From an uncultured Akkermansia sp. (GTDB lineage: Bacteria; Verrucomicrobiota; Verrucomicrobiia; Verrucomicrobiales; Akkermansiaceae): a stretch of 64,000 nt of DNA. The stretch spans positions 1-64,000 of the forward strand of contig CANQAC010000005.1 of assembly GCA_947589345.1 (NCBI GenBank). Direction: 5' to 3'. The translations under genes were made by a program, and so were the position numbers. Shown here piece after piece: positions 18,015 to 26,139 of the stretch. The first letter of the stretch is position 1. Each line of letters begins with the position of its first letter. A model generated the notes under the pieces. That model was not told where the DNA came from and ran no database searches. It was given only the letters and a program-made list of their open reading frames with translations.

Positions 18015-18034
18015 GGATTCATAAGGATTCATAA
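18015..18034 (+). repeat. Tandem 10-bp duplication after tRNA-Ser
   Basis: GGATTCATAA occurs twice without a gap (18015-18024 and 18025-18034), 10 bp after the tRNA. It may be replication slippage or a trace of an element that used the tRNA as an attachment site. Confidence 0.5.
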
Positions 18035-18041
18035 AGTGCAT

Positions 18042-18069
18042 AAGTGCCTGACAGGCACTTTTTTATTTT
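18042..18069 (+). terminator. Intrinsic terminator of tRNA-Ser
   Basis: AAGTGCC (18042-18048), loop TGACA and GGCACTT (18054-18060) are followed by TTTTATTTT. A strong 7-bp stem with a U-rich tail, 38 nt downstream of the tRNA. Confidence 0.85.
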
Positions 18070-18098
18070 GAGAAGGGGCGAAGTGGCACTATGTAGTG

Positions 18099-18119
18099 GG
18101 GTCACATTTAGGGTCACAT
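18099..18119. repeat. Direct repeat GGGTCACAT
   Basis: GGGTCACAT at 18099-18107 and 18111-18119, separated by 3 bp. Short direct repeats of this kind can be recombinase arm sites; together with the nearby tRNA and tandem repeat they hint at an old integration scar, but no integrase is present. Confidence 0.3.
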
Positions 18120-18149
18120 AGCGGGGCCCCCTTTAGGTACGGTAAATTT

Positions 18150-18929
18150 TTAATTTCCCCTGCACCTTCCTTTCAGCCAAGGTTCAAGGAAAGCGGAAGG
18201 GGAAGCGCCGGATTGGATGTGCTGAAGGAGCGCTGTGCCAATGACAGCTGCATCCGGACGGGCATCGGAGGGCAGGGCGTCAAGTTGTTCCGGCACGCGC
18301 AGGCCGAAGCCGAGCGCGAGGGGGACGTCAAAGACGGAGCGTGCACGGCGAATGGTGTCGGCTACGGCTTCCACATGCTTATTCACGCCACCGGTGGTTC
18401 CGAGCACGGAAACCACATACACGTACTCCTGAGAAAAGGGAGCGTACTGCTTCATGCGCTCAGTGGTGGTATTGGGACCGACGAGCGTGATGAGTGTGAG
18501 ACCGTGTGGAGCAATTGCCTCACGGAACTCGGGCGTTTCTTCCAAGGGGAGATCCGGCACGATGAATCCGCTCACGCCCGCATCGGCGCAATCCGCAGCC
18601 AAACGTTCCAAACCGTACTGCACAAAGGGATTCATGTAGCCCATCAGCACCAGTTTCGCGTGGAACGAGCCGACGCGTGCACGCAATCCCTCAATCACCC
18701 AATCAAGCGTCATGCCCTGTGCGAGTACCTCGCGGCTGATCTCCTCGATCACGGGTCCATCGGCTACGGGATCAGAAAAAGGTATGCCGATTTCGATGAT
18801 GTCTGCACCGGAGGCATCCACTTGTGCCAGCGTATCCCAAAAAGAATCGCGAGAAGGGAAACCTGCCGTGATGAACGGGATAACGGCACAGCGGCCGCTC
18901 TTCTTAGCAGCTAAAATGGTCTCTTTCAT
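18150..18929 (-). CDS. trpA: Tryptophan synthase alpha subunit
   Basis: TrpA cleaves indole-3-glycerol phosphate to indole and glyceraldehyde-3-phosphate and passes indole to TrpB. The 259-aa TIM barrel shows the active-site segments VIPFITAGFPS, DIIEIGIPFSDPVADGP (catalytic Glu and Asp), LMGYMNP, GVSGFIVPDLPLEE, ALGFGLRVPEQ and AVIGTAL. I start it at the ATG at 18929 (MKETILAAKKSG); upstream in-frame codons fall within trpB. It lies 7 nt after trpB, in one transcript. No other trp genes are in the window. Confidence 0.96.
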   Translation of the reverse strand: MKETILAAKKSGRCAVIPFITAGFPSRDSFWDTLAQVDASGADIIEIGIPFSDPVADGPVIEEISREVLAQGMTLDWVIEGLRARVGSFHAKLVLMGYMNPFVQYGLERLAADCADAGVSGFIVPDLPLEETPEFREAIAPHGLTLITLVGPNTTTERMKQYAPFSQEYVYVVSVLGTTGGVNKHVEAVADTIRRARSVFDVPLALGFGLRVPEQLDALPSDARPDAAVIGTALLQHIQSGASPSAFLEPWLKGRCRGN

Positions 18930-18936
18930 GGGAAAA

Positions 18937-20130
18937 TCAGTCGAGTTGGATAAAATGCAGCGCGTGCGCCAAATCTTTGTCACCGCGACCGGAGAGGTTG
19001 ACGAGCACCTTGCTGCCCGCTGCAAAGTCATCGGCATGAGCAAAGACCCAGGCCAGCGCATGAGAGCTTTCCAGCGCCGGGATGATGCCCTCTGCCTCGG
19101 AGAGTCTGCGGAAGGCTGCAAGGGCTTCGTAGTCGTAGGCTACGACATAACGCACACGAGCGATCTGATGCAGGTACACATGTTCCGGCCCCACGCCGGG
19201 ATAATCCAACCCGGCGGAGATTGACGACGATTCGCAGATTTGCCCGTGGGCATCCTGCAAGAGGTTCATCCGCGCACCGTGCAGCACGCCAGGCGTGCCA
19301 AGATTGATGGCGGCGGAATTCTCACAGCCCGGCTCGCCGGTGCCACCAGCCTCCACTCCAATGAGGTTCACCGTTTCATCTTGCACAAAGGGGTGCAGCA
19401 TACCGATAGCGTTCGACCCACCGCCAACGCAAGCCACTACGGCATCCGGCAAGCCTCCCGTGCGGGCGATCATCTGCGCACGCGCCTCGGTGCCGATGAC
19501 TTTCTGCAACTCGCGCACCAGCGTGGGGAAAGGGTGCGGACCGGCAGCCGTGCCAAAAACATACATGGTGTCAGCCTGATGAGAGATCCAAAAACGTAGC
19601 GCTTCGTTGATAGCATCCTTGAGCGTACGCGAGCCGCTTTGCACGGCCACCACCCGAGCACCGAGCAGCTTCATGCGTTGCACATTGGGCGCTTGGCGCT
19701 CCACATCTTTTGCGCCCATGAATACTGTACACTTGAGCCCGAACTTTGCGGCGGCCGTGGCAGTCGCCACGCCATGCTGCCCCGCGCCGGTCTCGGCAAT
19801 CACATGCGTTTTGCCCATCATCCGTGCGAGTAGGGCTTGTCCCAGAGCGTTATTGATCTTGTGCGCGCCGGTGTGCAGCAAGTCCTCGCGTTTCAGAAAA
19901 AGATCGATGCCGAGTTCACGAGAAAGGCGATCGCAGTGCGTGATGGGCGTGGGGCGCCCGCAGTATTCGCCCAGCAAATCTTTGAGACGCGATTGAAAGT
20001 CGTTAGATGGCAAAATCTCCGCGAGAGCCTTTTCCACCTCCAGCAGCGGCGGCATGAGCGTCTCCGGCACGTAGCGTCCGCCGTATTCCCCAAAATAGCC
20101 CGGTCGATTCAGATGTGGTAGATTCTTCAT
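18937..20130 (-). CDS. trpB: Tryptophan synthase beta subunit
   Basis: TrpB is the PLP enzyme that condenses indole with serine to make tryptophan. The 397-aa protein begins RPGYFGEYGGRYVPETLMPP, has the PLP lysine in HTGAHKINNALGQ, the AETGAGQHGVATATAAA substrate loop and the phosphate-binding GGGSNAIGM. The ATG at 20130 gives the usual N-terminus; frames extending further upstream are not family-like and run through the promoter. It is the first gene of the trpBA unit, divergent from terC across a 91-bp region with two perfect palindromes. Confidence 0.97.
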   Translation of the reverse strand: MKNLPHLNRPGYFGEYGGRYVPETLMPPLLEVEKALAEILPSNDFQSRLKDLLGEYCGRPTPITHCDRLSRELGIDLFLKREDLLHTGAHKINNALGQALLARMMGKTHVIAETGAGQHGVATATAAAKFGLKCTVFMGAKDVERQAPNVQRMKLLGARVVAVQSGSRTLKDAINEALRFWISHQADTMYVFGTAAGPHPFPTLVRELQKVIGTEARAQMIARTGGLPDAVVACVGGGSNAIGMLHPFVQDETVNLIGVEAGGTGEPGCENSAAINLGTPGVLHGARMNLLQDAHGQICESSSISAGLDYPGVGPEHVYLHQIARVRYVVAYDYEALAAFRRLSEAEGIIPALESSHALAWVFAHADDFAAGSKVLVNLSGRGDKDLAHALHFIQLD

Positions 20131-20149
20131 GACTCGCGAAGTCGTGCGC

Positions 20150-20178
20150 ATTATAGCACAGCCTGTGCTAAGCCGCAA
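20150..20178 (-). promoter_or_regulatory. Promoter of trpBA
   Basis: Read on the minus strand: TTGCGG (20178-20173), a 17-bp spacer and TATAAT (20155-20150). The predicted leader is about 12 nt. The spacer contains the palindrome at 20154-20170. Confidence 0.75.
20154..20170. promoter_or_regulatory. Candidate operator: 8-bp palindrome in trpB promoter
   Basis: TAGCACAG-C-CTGTGCTA is a perfect inverted repeat lying between the -35 and -10 of trpB, where a bound repressor would block polymerase. It is unlike the E. coli TrpR operator, so the regulator is unknown. Confidence 0.5.
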
Positions 20179-20186
20179 GTGCGGCT
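20171..20186. promoter_or_regulatory. Candidate operator: 7-bp palindrome between trpB and terC promoters
   Basis: AGCCGCA-AG-TGCGGCT is a perfect inverted repeat that directly abuts the previous palindrome, contains the trpB -35 and touches the terC -35. It could coordinate both divergent promoters. Confidence 0.45.
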
Positions 20187-20214
20187 TGCAGATGATGCCA
20201 GGATATGCTACAAT
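20186..20214 (+). promoter_or_regulatory. Promoter of terC (leaderless)
   Basis: TTGCAG (20186-20191), a 17-bp spacer and TACAAT (20209-20214). The -10 ends 7 nt before the ATG at 20222, so transcription should start at the start codon. Confidence 0.7.
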
Positions 20215-20221
20215 GCGCGGC

Positions 20222-21079
20222 ATGCCGAGCATGGATATGCTAGTAACGTGGCTGGGGGTGGAGAACTTACCCGCTTTTCTGAACGCGAGTGGAAAAGTGA
20301 TCGTGGGACTGATATTGATTGAAGGGCTTCTTTCTGTAGATAATGCGCTTGGCATAGCGGCTATGGCTTCTCATTTGCCGAAGCACCAGCAGAAAGCCGC
20401 GCTGAGATGGGGGCTTCTGGGGGCCTATCTCTTTCGAGGAATCGCACTGGCCTTGGTGGCGTGGCTCATGCACAACGAGTGGGTGAAGTGGTTTGGCGCG
20501 CTTTATCTCATCTACCTGGCGGCGGAGCATCTTCAGCTTCACCCGGCGGAAAAGAGGAGCGGAGACCTCTCTGCGCGCACGGTGGGCAAGGGTTTCCTCG
20601 CCACGGTATGCAGTATTGAGTTGATGGACCTTTCGCTTTCGTTGGACAATGTGGTGGCGGCGGTCGGTATGGTGAACGGCGTTCGCGAAATCCCGGAGCA
20701 CCTGCACATCTGGGTGGTCTGCACAGGTGTGTTTATTGGCATAGCGGCGTTGCGGGTGGTGGCCGGCTGGTGCATAGGACTCATCGAACGCTTTCCCGTG
20801 CTCAAGTACACCGCCTTCCTATTGGTGGGGTTTGTGGGATTGGCGCTGTGTGCAGAGATGGGACTGGAACTCGCCAGTATTGAATGGCACATGGGAATCA
20901 ATCTCAAGTTTTATAGCATCGCAAGCATTGTCCTGCTCAGCTTGCTCTACGACCGCTGGGGCGCACTGCACCGCTTGCTGCACCCGCCGGTGCGTGTGTT
21001 CCGCGCTTGCTGCACCGGCTTTGTTTTTTTCGTGGAGAGCATCTTGATGCCTTGGAAACATTTTTCGCACCGCCCATAA
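20222..21079 (+). CDS. TerC-family integral membrane protein
   Basis: The 285-aa protein has about 7-8 TM segments with two acidic motifs typical of TerC: GLILIEGLLSVDNALGIAAMA and CSIELMDLSLSLDNVVAAVG. TerC-like proteins are linked to metal ion (notably Mn2+) export and tellurite resistance; the acidic residues in the two inverted halves probably bind the ion. The substrate here is inferred only. The promoter position favours the ATG at 20222; ATGs at 20231 and 20237 are alternatives. It is immediately followed by mrp (stop TAA then ATG), implying co-transcription. Confidence 0.85.
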   Translation: MPSMDMLVTWLGVENLPAFLNASGKVIVGLILIEGLLSVDNALGIAAMASHLPKHQQKAALRWGLLGAYLFRGIALALVAWLMHNEWVKWFGALYLIYLAAEHLQLHPAEKRSGDLSARTVGKGFLATVCSIELMDLSLSLDNVVAAVGMVNGVREIPEHLHIWVVCTGVFIGIAALRVVAGWCIGLIERFPVLKYTAFLLVGFVGLALCAEMGLELASIEWHMGINLKFYSIASIVLLSLLYDRWGALHRLLHPPVRVFRACCTGFVFFVESILMPWKHFSHRP

Positions 21080-22171
21080 ATGATGACTGACCTCAATGAA
21101 TCCCCGCAGCTTACTGTCGCCCTTGTACGCGCCGCACTCACCACGGTAAAGTATCCCGGATTTTCGCGCGACATTGTTTCCTTCGGACTGGTAAAGGATG
21201 TGCAGGTGACACCCACTGGCGAAGTTACGATCGACTTGGTGGTAGAAAGCGCCAACTCCGACGTCCCGCGCTACATCTACGAGAGCGTGGTGGGTACGGT
21301 GAAAGAATTGCCCGGCCTCAGCAAATTGGATGTCAATATCGAGCACCATGCTCCGCAACCCAAGAAAAATCCCGCGGCCAACGATGACCCCGCTGCTTGG
21401 AAGTCCTCGGTGCCGGGCGTCAAACACGTCATTGCCGTGGCTTCCGGCAAGGGTGGCGTGGGTAAGAGCACCGTGTCCGCCAATTTGGCCGTAGCGCTCG
21501 CTCGCCTCGGTTATCGCACGGGGCTGTTGGACCTCGATATATACGGCCCCTCCATGGCGCTGATGTTCGGCACCAAAGAGCGTCCCGGCTGCTCGGACAA
21601 GGAGCAATTCCTGCCGGTGGAGGTAGCGGGCATCAAACTGCTCTCCATGGGACTGTTGGTCGATGAAGATGCGCCGGTGGCTGTGCGCGGGCCGCTTGCC
21701 ACGCGCTACGTGCAGCAGTTCTTGCGCGATGTGGAGTGGGGCGGGTTGGACTTCCTTATTCTGGATCTGCCGCCCGGCACCGGCGATATTCAACTCACCA
21801 TCGTGCAAACGGTGGATCTGGCAGGCGCTGTCATCGTCACCACCCCGCAAGAGGTTGCACTGATCGATGCACGTAAGGCCGTTGGACTCTTCAACCGGGT
21901 GAATACGCCCATCCTTGGCATCATCGAGAACATGAGCTACTTCGTCTGTCCCAGCGATGGTCTGGTGTACCACATCTTCGGTGAAGGCGGCGGAGAGGCG
22001 GAAGCGCAAAAGCTCGGCGTGCCGCTGCTTGGCAAGATACCGTTGGACATTGACACGCGCGCTGCCGGAGATGCCGGGAAGCCCATAGCTCTGCAAGACC
22101 CGGGACAATCGCAGGTAGCCGCCGCGTTCAGCGCCGTGGCATCTGCCCTGGCATCGGTGTTGGGGGAATGA
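21080..22171 (+). CDS. mrp: Mrp/ApbC-type P-loop ATPase (Fe-S carrier family)
   Basis: Mrp/ApbC proteins bind and deliver Fe-S clusters. The 363-aa protein has an N-terminal MIP18-like domain (about 8-92) and a deviant-Walker ATPase domain: SGKGGVGKST near residue 120, LLDLDIYGPS, and DFLILDLPPGTGDIQL. Near residue 290, where most Mrp proteins have a CxxC pair for the bridging cluster, this one reads NMSYFVCPSDG, so only one cysteine remains. Whether it still carries a cluster is uncertain. It starts right after terC and converges on the repeat-protein gene. Confidence 0.9.
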   Translation: MMTDLNESPQLTVALVRAALTTVKYPGFSRDIVSFGLVKDVQVTPTGEVTIDLVVESANSDVPRYIYESVVGTVKELPGLSKLDVNIEHHAPQPKKNPAANDDPAAWKSSVPGVKHVIAVASGKGGVGKSTVSANLAVALARLGYRTGLLDLDIYGPSMALMFGTKERPGCSDKEQFLPVEVAGIKLLSMGLLVDEDAPVAVRGPLATRYVQQFLRDVEWGGLDFLILDLPPGTGDIQLTIVQTVDLAGAVIVTTPQEVALIDARKAVGLFNRVNTPILGIIENMSYFVCPSDGLVYHIFGEGGGEAEAQKLGVPLLGKIPLDIDTRAAGDAGKPIALQDPGQSQVAAAFSAVASALASVLGE

Positions 22172-22177
22172 CGCCGC

Positions 22178-23506
22178 TCAGCGCTCCCCTGCGCCATCCT
22201 CTTCATCATCATCGGTAGATTCGAGTGAGGGACGGACGTAGAGAATGCCGTTTCTCTCATCAAAATCAAGGAAGAACTTTGAGTCGGTCTCGGGTGCAGT
22301 GTAGGTAAAGGATTCTCCCTGCTTTTTCCAACCGGCGTCCAGCAGGTCACTTTCAAACCGCTCGGTTGGCTTCTTTGTCAAACAGAGCAGCAAGATGTCT
22401 TTTTGCGGACACTCGCGAGAGATCGAAACGTCCAGTGAGGACGTGGGGACGTGGTACGTCTCCTCCACCTGCTCCTCGTTGATTTCGTGGAGTTTGCCCA
22501 CGACGCACAGAGCACTGTTGTTGCAGAAAAACACAGCCATCTTATTCCCTGAGCCATACACAAACAACGCGTCCTTTCCGAGACGCCGCCATCCTGCCGC
22601 CTCCAGAGCACGATAAAAATCCTCCGTGGGCGCCGTCTTCAGCCGCAGGATAAGATTTTCGGTATCATCGCTCTCACCATGGCGCAGGCATAGCTCCACC
22701 TGTAATTTATCGCAAGGGATATGCAGATCCTTTTCCACGTCTTGAGCACTTACCACACGGCCGATGGGTACGATGAAAATCTCATGCTCCCAGTCAACAT
22801 AAGACAGCATCAGGAGCTTACTTCCTTCGACCCGTTCGTAAATGTGTTCTCCCTTGTGTTGCCACCCGGCGGCTTGCAGTGCCTCGAAAAAATCCTCTCC
22901 CGGCTCAGTGTTCAACTGTATATGGAAGAATCCATAATTCTCATCCCTACTACTGCGATTTTCAATGCACAGCGCTCCATGCAGCATCCGGAGCGGCACA
23001 TGCAATTTTTCCATGCGGTCCGGTCCCACGACTCGCCCACTCAAATACACCGAGAGCATATGATCTTTCTCGTAATAAAAAAGCTTCCACTCTTGGCGAT
23101 TTTCGACGCGGTTGAACATAGTGTCGCTGCCGTGGAATTGTTGCCATCCGGCAGCTTTCAAGTCGCTGTAGAATTGCCCTGAGGGCGCTTCCTTCAGCCA
23201 AATATGCGCATAGTCGTCACCATCCTCGCACCGGTCAATTTGCAGCGACCCGCACGGAACATGCCACTGCCGCTCCACTCTCGCCGTCGTCCACACATTC
23301 GCACCCTCATGTCCTGAAAATTGTACCAGCAATGACCTGTCGTTCTCATCCACGATCCAGCTTGTTGGTACACGACTTCCATGTCCTGCAATTCGTACCA
23401 ACAACGACACCATCACACTCAGCACGAAAACTCCCGCAATCAGCGCTCCCAACAGGTACACAGCTATGACCCATTCAGACGGCTTTTTACGTCGTTGCTC
23501 TTGCAT
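22178..23506 (-). CDS. Membrane-anchored protein with four ~82-aa repeats
   Basis: I do not recognise this 442-aa protein. It has a short charged N-terminus, one TM helix (about 12-38) and then four tandem repeats at about 77-158, 164-249, 257-338 and 347-427, ending in an acidic tail. Each repeat opens with VE-x(2-4)-HVP or HIPC, continues with an alternating strand, a T/EAPxxxFxxxL helix and the invariant AGW, then a strand pair ending near GRV or GKL. The pattern suggests a compact alpha/beta unit repeated like beads, exported to the periplasm or outer face. The neighbouring gene has the same layout with one repeat. Its -10 box ends 6 nt before the ATG. Confidence 0.8.
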   Translation of the reverse strand: MQEQRRKKPSEWVIAVYLLGALIAGVFVLSVMVSLLVRIAGHGSRVPTSWIVDENDRSLLVQFSGHEGANVWTTARVERQWHVPCGSLQIDRCEDGDDYAHIWLKEAPSGQFYSDLKAAGWQQFHGSDTMFNRVENRQEWKLFYYEKDHMLSVYLSGRVVGPDRMEKLHVPLRMLHGALCIENRSSRDENYGFFHIQLNTEPGEDFFEALQAAGWQHKGEHIYERVEGSKLLMLSYVDWEHEIFIVPIGRVVSAQDVEKDLHIPCDKLQVELCLRHGESDDTENLILRLKTAPTEDFYRALEAAGWRRLGKDALFVYGSGNKMAVFFCNNSALCVVGKLHEINEEQVEETYHVPTSSLDVSISRECPQKDILLLCLTKKPTERFESDLLDAGWKKQGESFTYTAPETDSKFFLDFDERNGILYVRPSLESTDDDEEDGAGER

Positions 23507-23512
23507 GCTTCC

Positions 23513-23541
23513 AATGTACCATGGCTAGACAACCGACACAA
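23513..23541 (-). promoter_or_regulatory. Promoter of the four-repeat gene (leaderless)
   Basis: Minus strand: TTGTGT (23541-23536), a 17-bp spacer and TACATT (23518-23513), ending 6 nt before the ATG at 23506. The -35 is weak, the -10 good. Confidence 0.5.
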
Positions 23542-23546
23542 GAAGA

Positions 23547-23969
23547 TTAGTTTTCTTGCAGGCGTCTTCTTGCCCTATGGTCGATGCAGAAGTACAGCGT
23601 TTGCTCTTCGGGGTGGTACTCCAGCCACAGCAAGATTTCCCGCCCATTCTCCTGTTGCTGTAGGACGTACCCGCGTCCACAGCGTTTCCAACCTGCTGAC
23701 CCCAACGCACGGTCGAATTGCTCCGAAGGCGAGGTCTCCAGTCGTACCTCCAGTTCGTTAGAGTCCATGTCAAAAATCGCCTCTTTCACCTGCAAAGATT
23801 CACAGGGGATGCGACAATTTTTCTCCACCCATTCCGGCGTTTCTTGCACGACCATCCCTACTGACGCAAAAAACATCACCACAAGCGCTAAAAGTCCCGC
23901 AGAAATGCCCCCAATCACATAGACAATCACGAGCCACGCGGAGGACTTGCTTTGGTTGCGCGTCTTCAT
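23547..23969 (-). CDS. Membrane-anchored protein with a single copy of the same repeat
   Basis: This 140-aa protein matches the organisation of the downstream 442-aa gene: a charged start (MKTRNQSKSSAW), one TM helix (about 11-38) and one repeat (about 46-128) with VEKNCRIPCESLQV, TSPSEQFDRALGSAGW and a closing strand pair. The N-termini also align (SAWLVIVYVIGG against SEWVIAVYLLGA), so the two genes are paralogues and the larger one probably arose by internal duplication of the repeat. I chose the ATG at 23969 because the promoter's -10 ends 7 nt before it. Function unknown. Confidence 0.75.
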   Translation of the reverse strand: MKTRNQSKSSAWLVIVYVIGGISAGLLALVVMFFASVGMVVQETPEWVEKNCRIPCESLQVKEAIFDMDSNELEVRLETSPSEQFDRALGSAGWKRCGRGYVLQQQENGREILLWLEYHPEEQTLYFCIDHRARRRLQEN

Positions 23970-23976
23970 ACACAGC

Positions 23977-24005
23977 ATTTTACATAACGAAAACATGCGC
24001 GACAA
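23977..24005 (-). promoter_or_regulatory. Promoter of the single-repeat gene (leaderless)
   Basis: Minus strand: TTGTCG (24005-24000), a 17-bp spacer and TAAAAT (23982-23977), 7 nt before the ATG at 23969. It is divergent from the pckG promoter. Confidence 0.6.
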
Positions 24006-24052
24006 GGGAAAAGCGGCAAAAGCTTAAGAAAAGCGAAAGGCAAAATTTCGTG

Positions 24053-24081
24053 TTGCTAGTTGCGCGCGGGCGTGATATCAT
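24053..24081 (+). promoter_or_regulatory. Promoter of pckG (near-leaderless)
   Basis: TTGCTA (24053-24058), a 17-bp spacer and TATCAT (24076-24081), ending 9 nt before the ATG at 24091, which leaves a leader of only about 3 nt. Confidence 0.65.
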
Positions 24082-24090
24082 GGCGGCACC

Positions 24091-25938
24091 ATGAAAATCA
24101 CTGGCACAACTCACAAAAAGGCCGCTGAGTGGGTGGAGAAAGTCCGCCAGCTCTGTAAGCCCGATTCCGTTTACTGGTGCGACGGATCGGAAGAGGAAAA
24201 CACCCAGCTATGCGACATGCTGGTCGAGAAAGGCACCTACATCCGCTTGAATCCTGAGAAACGCCCCGGTTGCTTCCTCGCCCGCTCCACTCCTTCCGAT
24301 GTGGCTCGCGTGGAGGAACGCACGTTCATCTGCTCTGAAAAACAGGAAGACGCCGGTCCTACCAACAACTGGAAAGCCCCGGACGAGATGCGCGCCATCC
24401 TCAACAAGTTCCTGGACGGCTGCATGAAGGGCCGCACCATGTACGTCATCCCCTTCTGCATGGGTCCTCTGGACTCCCCTCTGGCTAAGATCGGCATCGA
24501 AATCACCGACTCCGCCTACGTGGTGACCAATATGCGCATCATGACCATCATGGGCGCCGAGGTGCTCAAACGCCTCGAGGACGAGACGCAGGGCGGCGGC
24601 AATCCGAAGCGCGACGGCTACGGCGACTTCGTGCCCTGCCTGCACACCGTGGGTGCGCCGCTTGAGCCGGGTGAGCAGGACGTCACTTGGCCCTGCAACA
24701 ACGAGGAGAAATACATCTGCCACTTCCCTGAGACCGGCGAGATCATCTCCTACGGATCCGGTTACGGTGGCAATGCGCTGCTCGGCAAGAAGTGTCTGGC
24801 CCTGCGTATCGCTACCACCATTGCCCGCAAGAACGGCTGGATGGCGGAACACATGCTCATCCTTGGCGTCACCGACCCGAAGGGACGCAAATCCTACGTG
24901 ACAGGCGCATTCCCCTCTGCCTGCGGCAAGACGAACCTCGCCATGCTCGTTCCTCCGCCCGCTCTGCGCGAGAAGGGCTGGAAGACCAGCATCATCGGCG
25001 ACGACATCGCTTGGATCTGGCCGCATGAGGACGGCACCTTCCACGCCATCAACCCGGAGAACGGCTACTTCGGCGTGGCTCCCGGCACCTCCTACAAGAC
25101 CAACCCCATCGCCATGGATACCATCAAGAAGAACGTCATCTTCACCAACGTCGGTCTTACCGATGACGGTGATGTGTGGTGGGAAGGTATGGACGGCGAG
25201 CCGCCGGCACATGCCATCGACTGGCAGGGCAACGACTGGACGCCGGACTGCGGACGCAAGTGCGCTCACCCCAACAGCCGCTTCACCGCTCCCGCTTCCC
25301 AGTGCCCGACGCTGGATCCGGAGTACTACAACCCCGAGGGTGTCTCCATCAGCGCGTTCCTCTTCGGCGGACGCCGCGCCACCACCATGCCGCTCGTTTA
25401 CCAGTCCCGCGACTGGGATCACGGCGTGTACGTGGGCGCCACGATGGGCTCGGAGATGACCGCCGCCGCTTTCGGCAAGATCGGTCAGGTGCGCCGCGAC
25501 CCGATGGCCATGAAGCCCTTCATCGGCTACAACGTGGGCGACTACTGGCAGCACTGGTTGGATATGGGCAAGAAGACCTGCGCTTGCAAGCTTCCCAAGA
25601 TTTTCAACGTGAACTGGTTCCGCAAGGACGAGGAGGGACACTTCCTGTGGCCCGGCTACGGTGACAATATGCGCGTGCTCGATTGGGTGCTGCGCCGCTG
25701 CCATGGCGAAGTCGAGGGCGTTGAAACCAAGCTCGGCGTCTCCCCAGCCTACAACGAGCTGGACCTCGACGGTCTCACCGATTACTCCGAGGAGCAGTTC
25801 AACAAGAACATGGCGCTTACTCCTTCCGAGTGGCAGGCTGAGCTGGAAAGCCAGACCGAGCTCTTCGACTCCGTCGGCTCCAAGCTTCCCGCCGAGCTCG
25901 AAAGCCAGCGCAAGACGCTCATCGCCAAGTTCAGCTGA
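24091..25938 (+). CDS. pckG: Phosphoenolpyruvate carboxykinase (GTP)
   Basis: GTP-dependent PEPCK interconverts oxaloacetate and PEP, at the junction of glycolysis/gluconeogenesis and the C4 branch used in succinate or propionate fermentation. The 615-aa length is normal for the GTP class. The P-loop with the reactive cysteine, FPSACGKTN (274-282), GDDIAWI and the [11 protein letters not shown] segment are intact. Codon use is strikingly biased to C/G-ending codons compared with most neighbours, a mark of high expression. A strong promoter and terminator flank it, so it is a single-gene unit. Confidence 0.97.
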   Translation: MKITGTTHKKAAEWVEKVRQLCKPDSVYWCDGSEEENTQLCDMLVEKGTYIRLNPEKRPGCFLARSTPSDVARVEERTFICSEKQEDAGPTNNWKAPDEMRAILNKFLDGCMKGRTMYVIPFCMGPLDSPLAKIGIEITDSAYVVTNMRIMTIMGAEVLKRLEDETQGGGNPKRDGYGDFVPCLHTVGAPLEPGEQDVTWPCNNEEKYICHFPETGEIISYGSGYGGNALLGKKCLALRIATTIARKNGWMAEHMLILGVTDPKGRKSYVTGAFPSACGKTNLAMLVPPPALREKGWKTSIIGDDIAWIWPHEDGTFHAINPENGYFGVAPGTSYKTNPIAMDTIKKNVIFTNVGLTDDGDVWWEGMDGEPPAHAIDWQGNDWTPDCGRKCAHPNSRFTAPASQCPTLDPEYYNPEGVSISAFLFGGRRATTMPLVYQSRDWDHGVYVGATMGSEMTAAAFGKIGQVRRDPMAMKPFIGYNVGDYWQHWLDMGKKTCACKLPKIFNVNWFRKDEEGHFLWPGYGDNMRVLDWVLRRCHGEVEGVETKLGVSPAYNELDLDGLTDYSEEQFNKNMALTPSEWQAELESQTELFDSVGSKLPAELESQRKTLIAKFS

Positions 25939-25962
25939 AGCTGATCAGCAACGCTGTTTTTC

Positions 25963-25997
25963 AACCTGCCGTTCTGAAAAAGAACGGCAGGTTTTTT
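25963..25997 (+). terminator. Strong intrinsic terminator of pckG
   Basis: AACCTGCCGTTCT (25963-25975), loop GAAAA and AGAACGGCAGGTT (25981-25993) give a perfect 13-bp stem running into a T-tract, 24 nt after the pckG stop. Confidence 0.95.
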
Positions 25998-26139
25998 GTG
26001 CCGCAGGTGAGGATGGGTGTGTTGCGACGTAGCCGCGCGGAATATGGAGGCGACAGCGTGCCCACAACCGGGCATCGTTGGGTGCATACGTTATTTTATC
26101 TGCTTGTCTACCGGGATGATAGAGGGCATGATGGGAGAC

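Noticed and set aside
18096-18914. 272-codon plus-strand frame opposite trpA
   Set aside because: It covers the trpA coding strand in antisense and has no motifs.
20819-22108. 429-codon minus-strand frame opposite terC and mrp
   Set aside because: Composition is His/Arg-rich and unlike any family; the plus-strand genes are clear, so this is an antisense artefact.
24208-25704. 498-codon open frame on the minus strand opposite pckG
   Set aside because: It mirrors the strong codon bias of pckG, has a His/Val/Gly-rich low-complexity composition with no family motif, and lacks a promoter or ribosome site.
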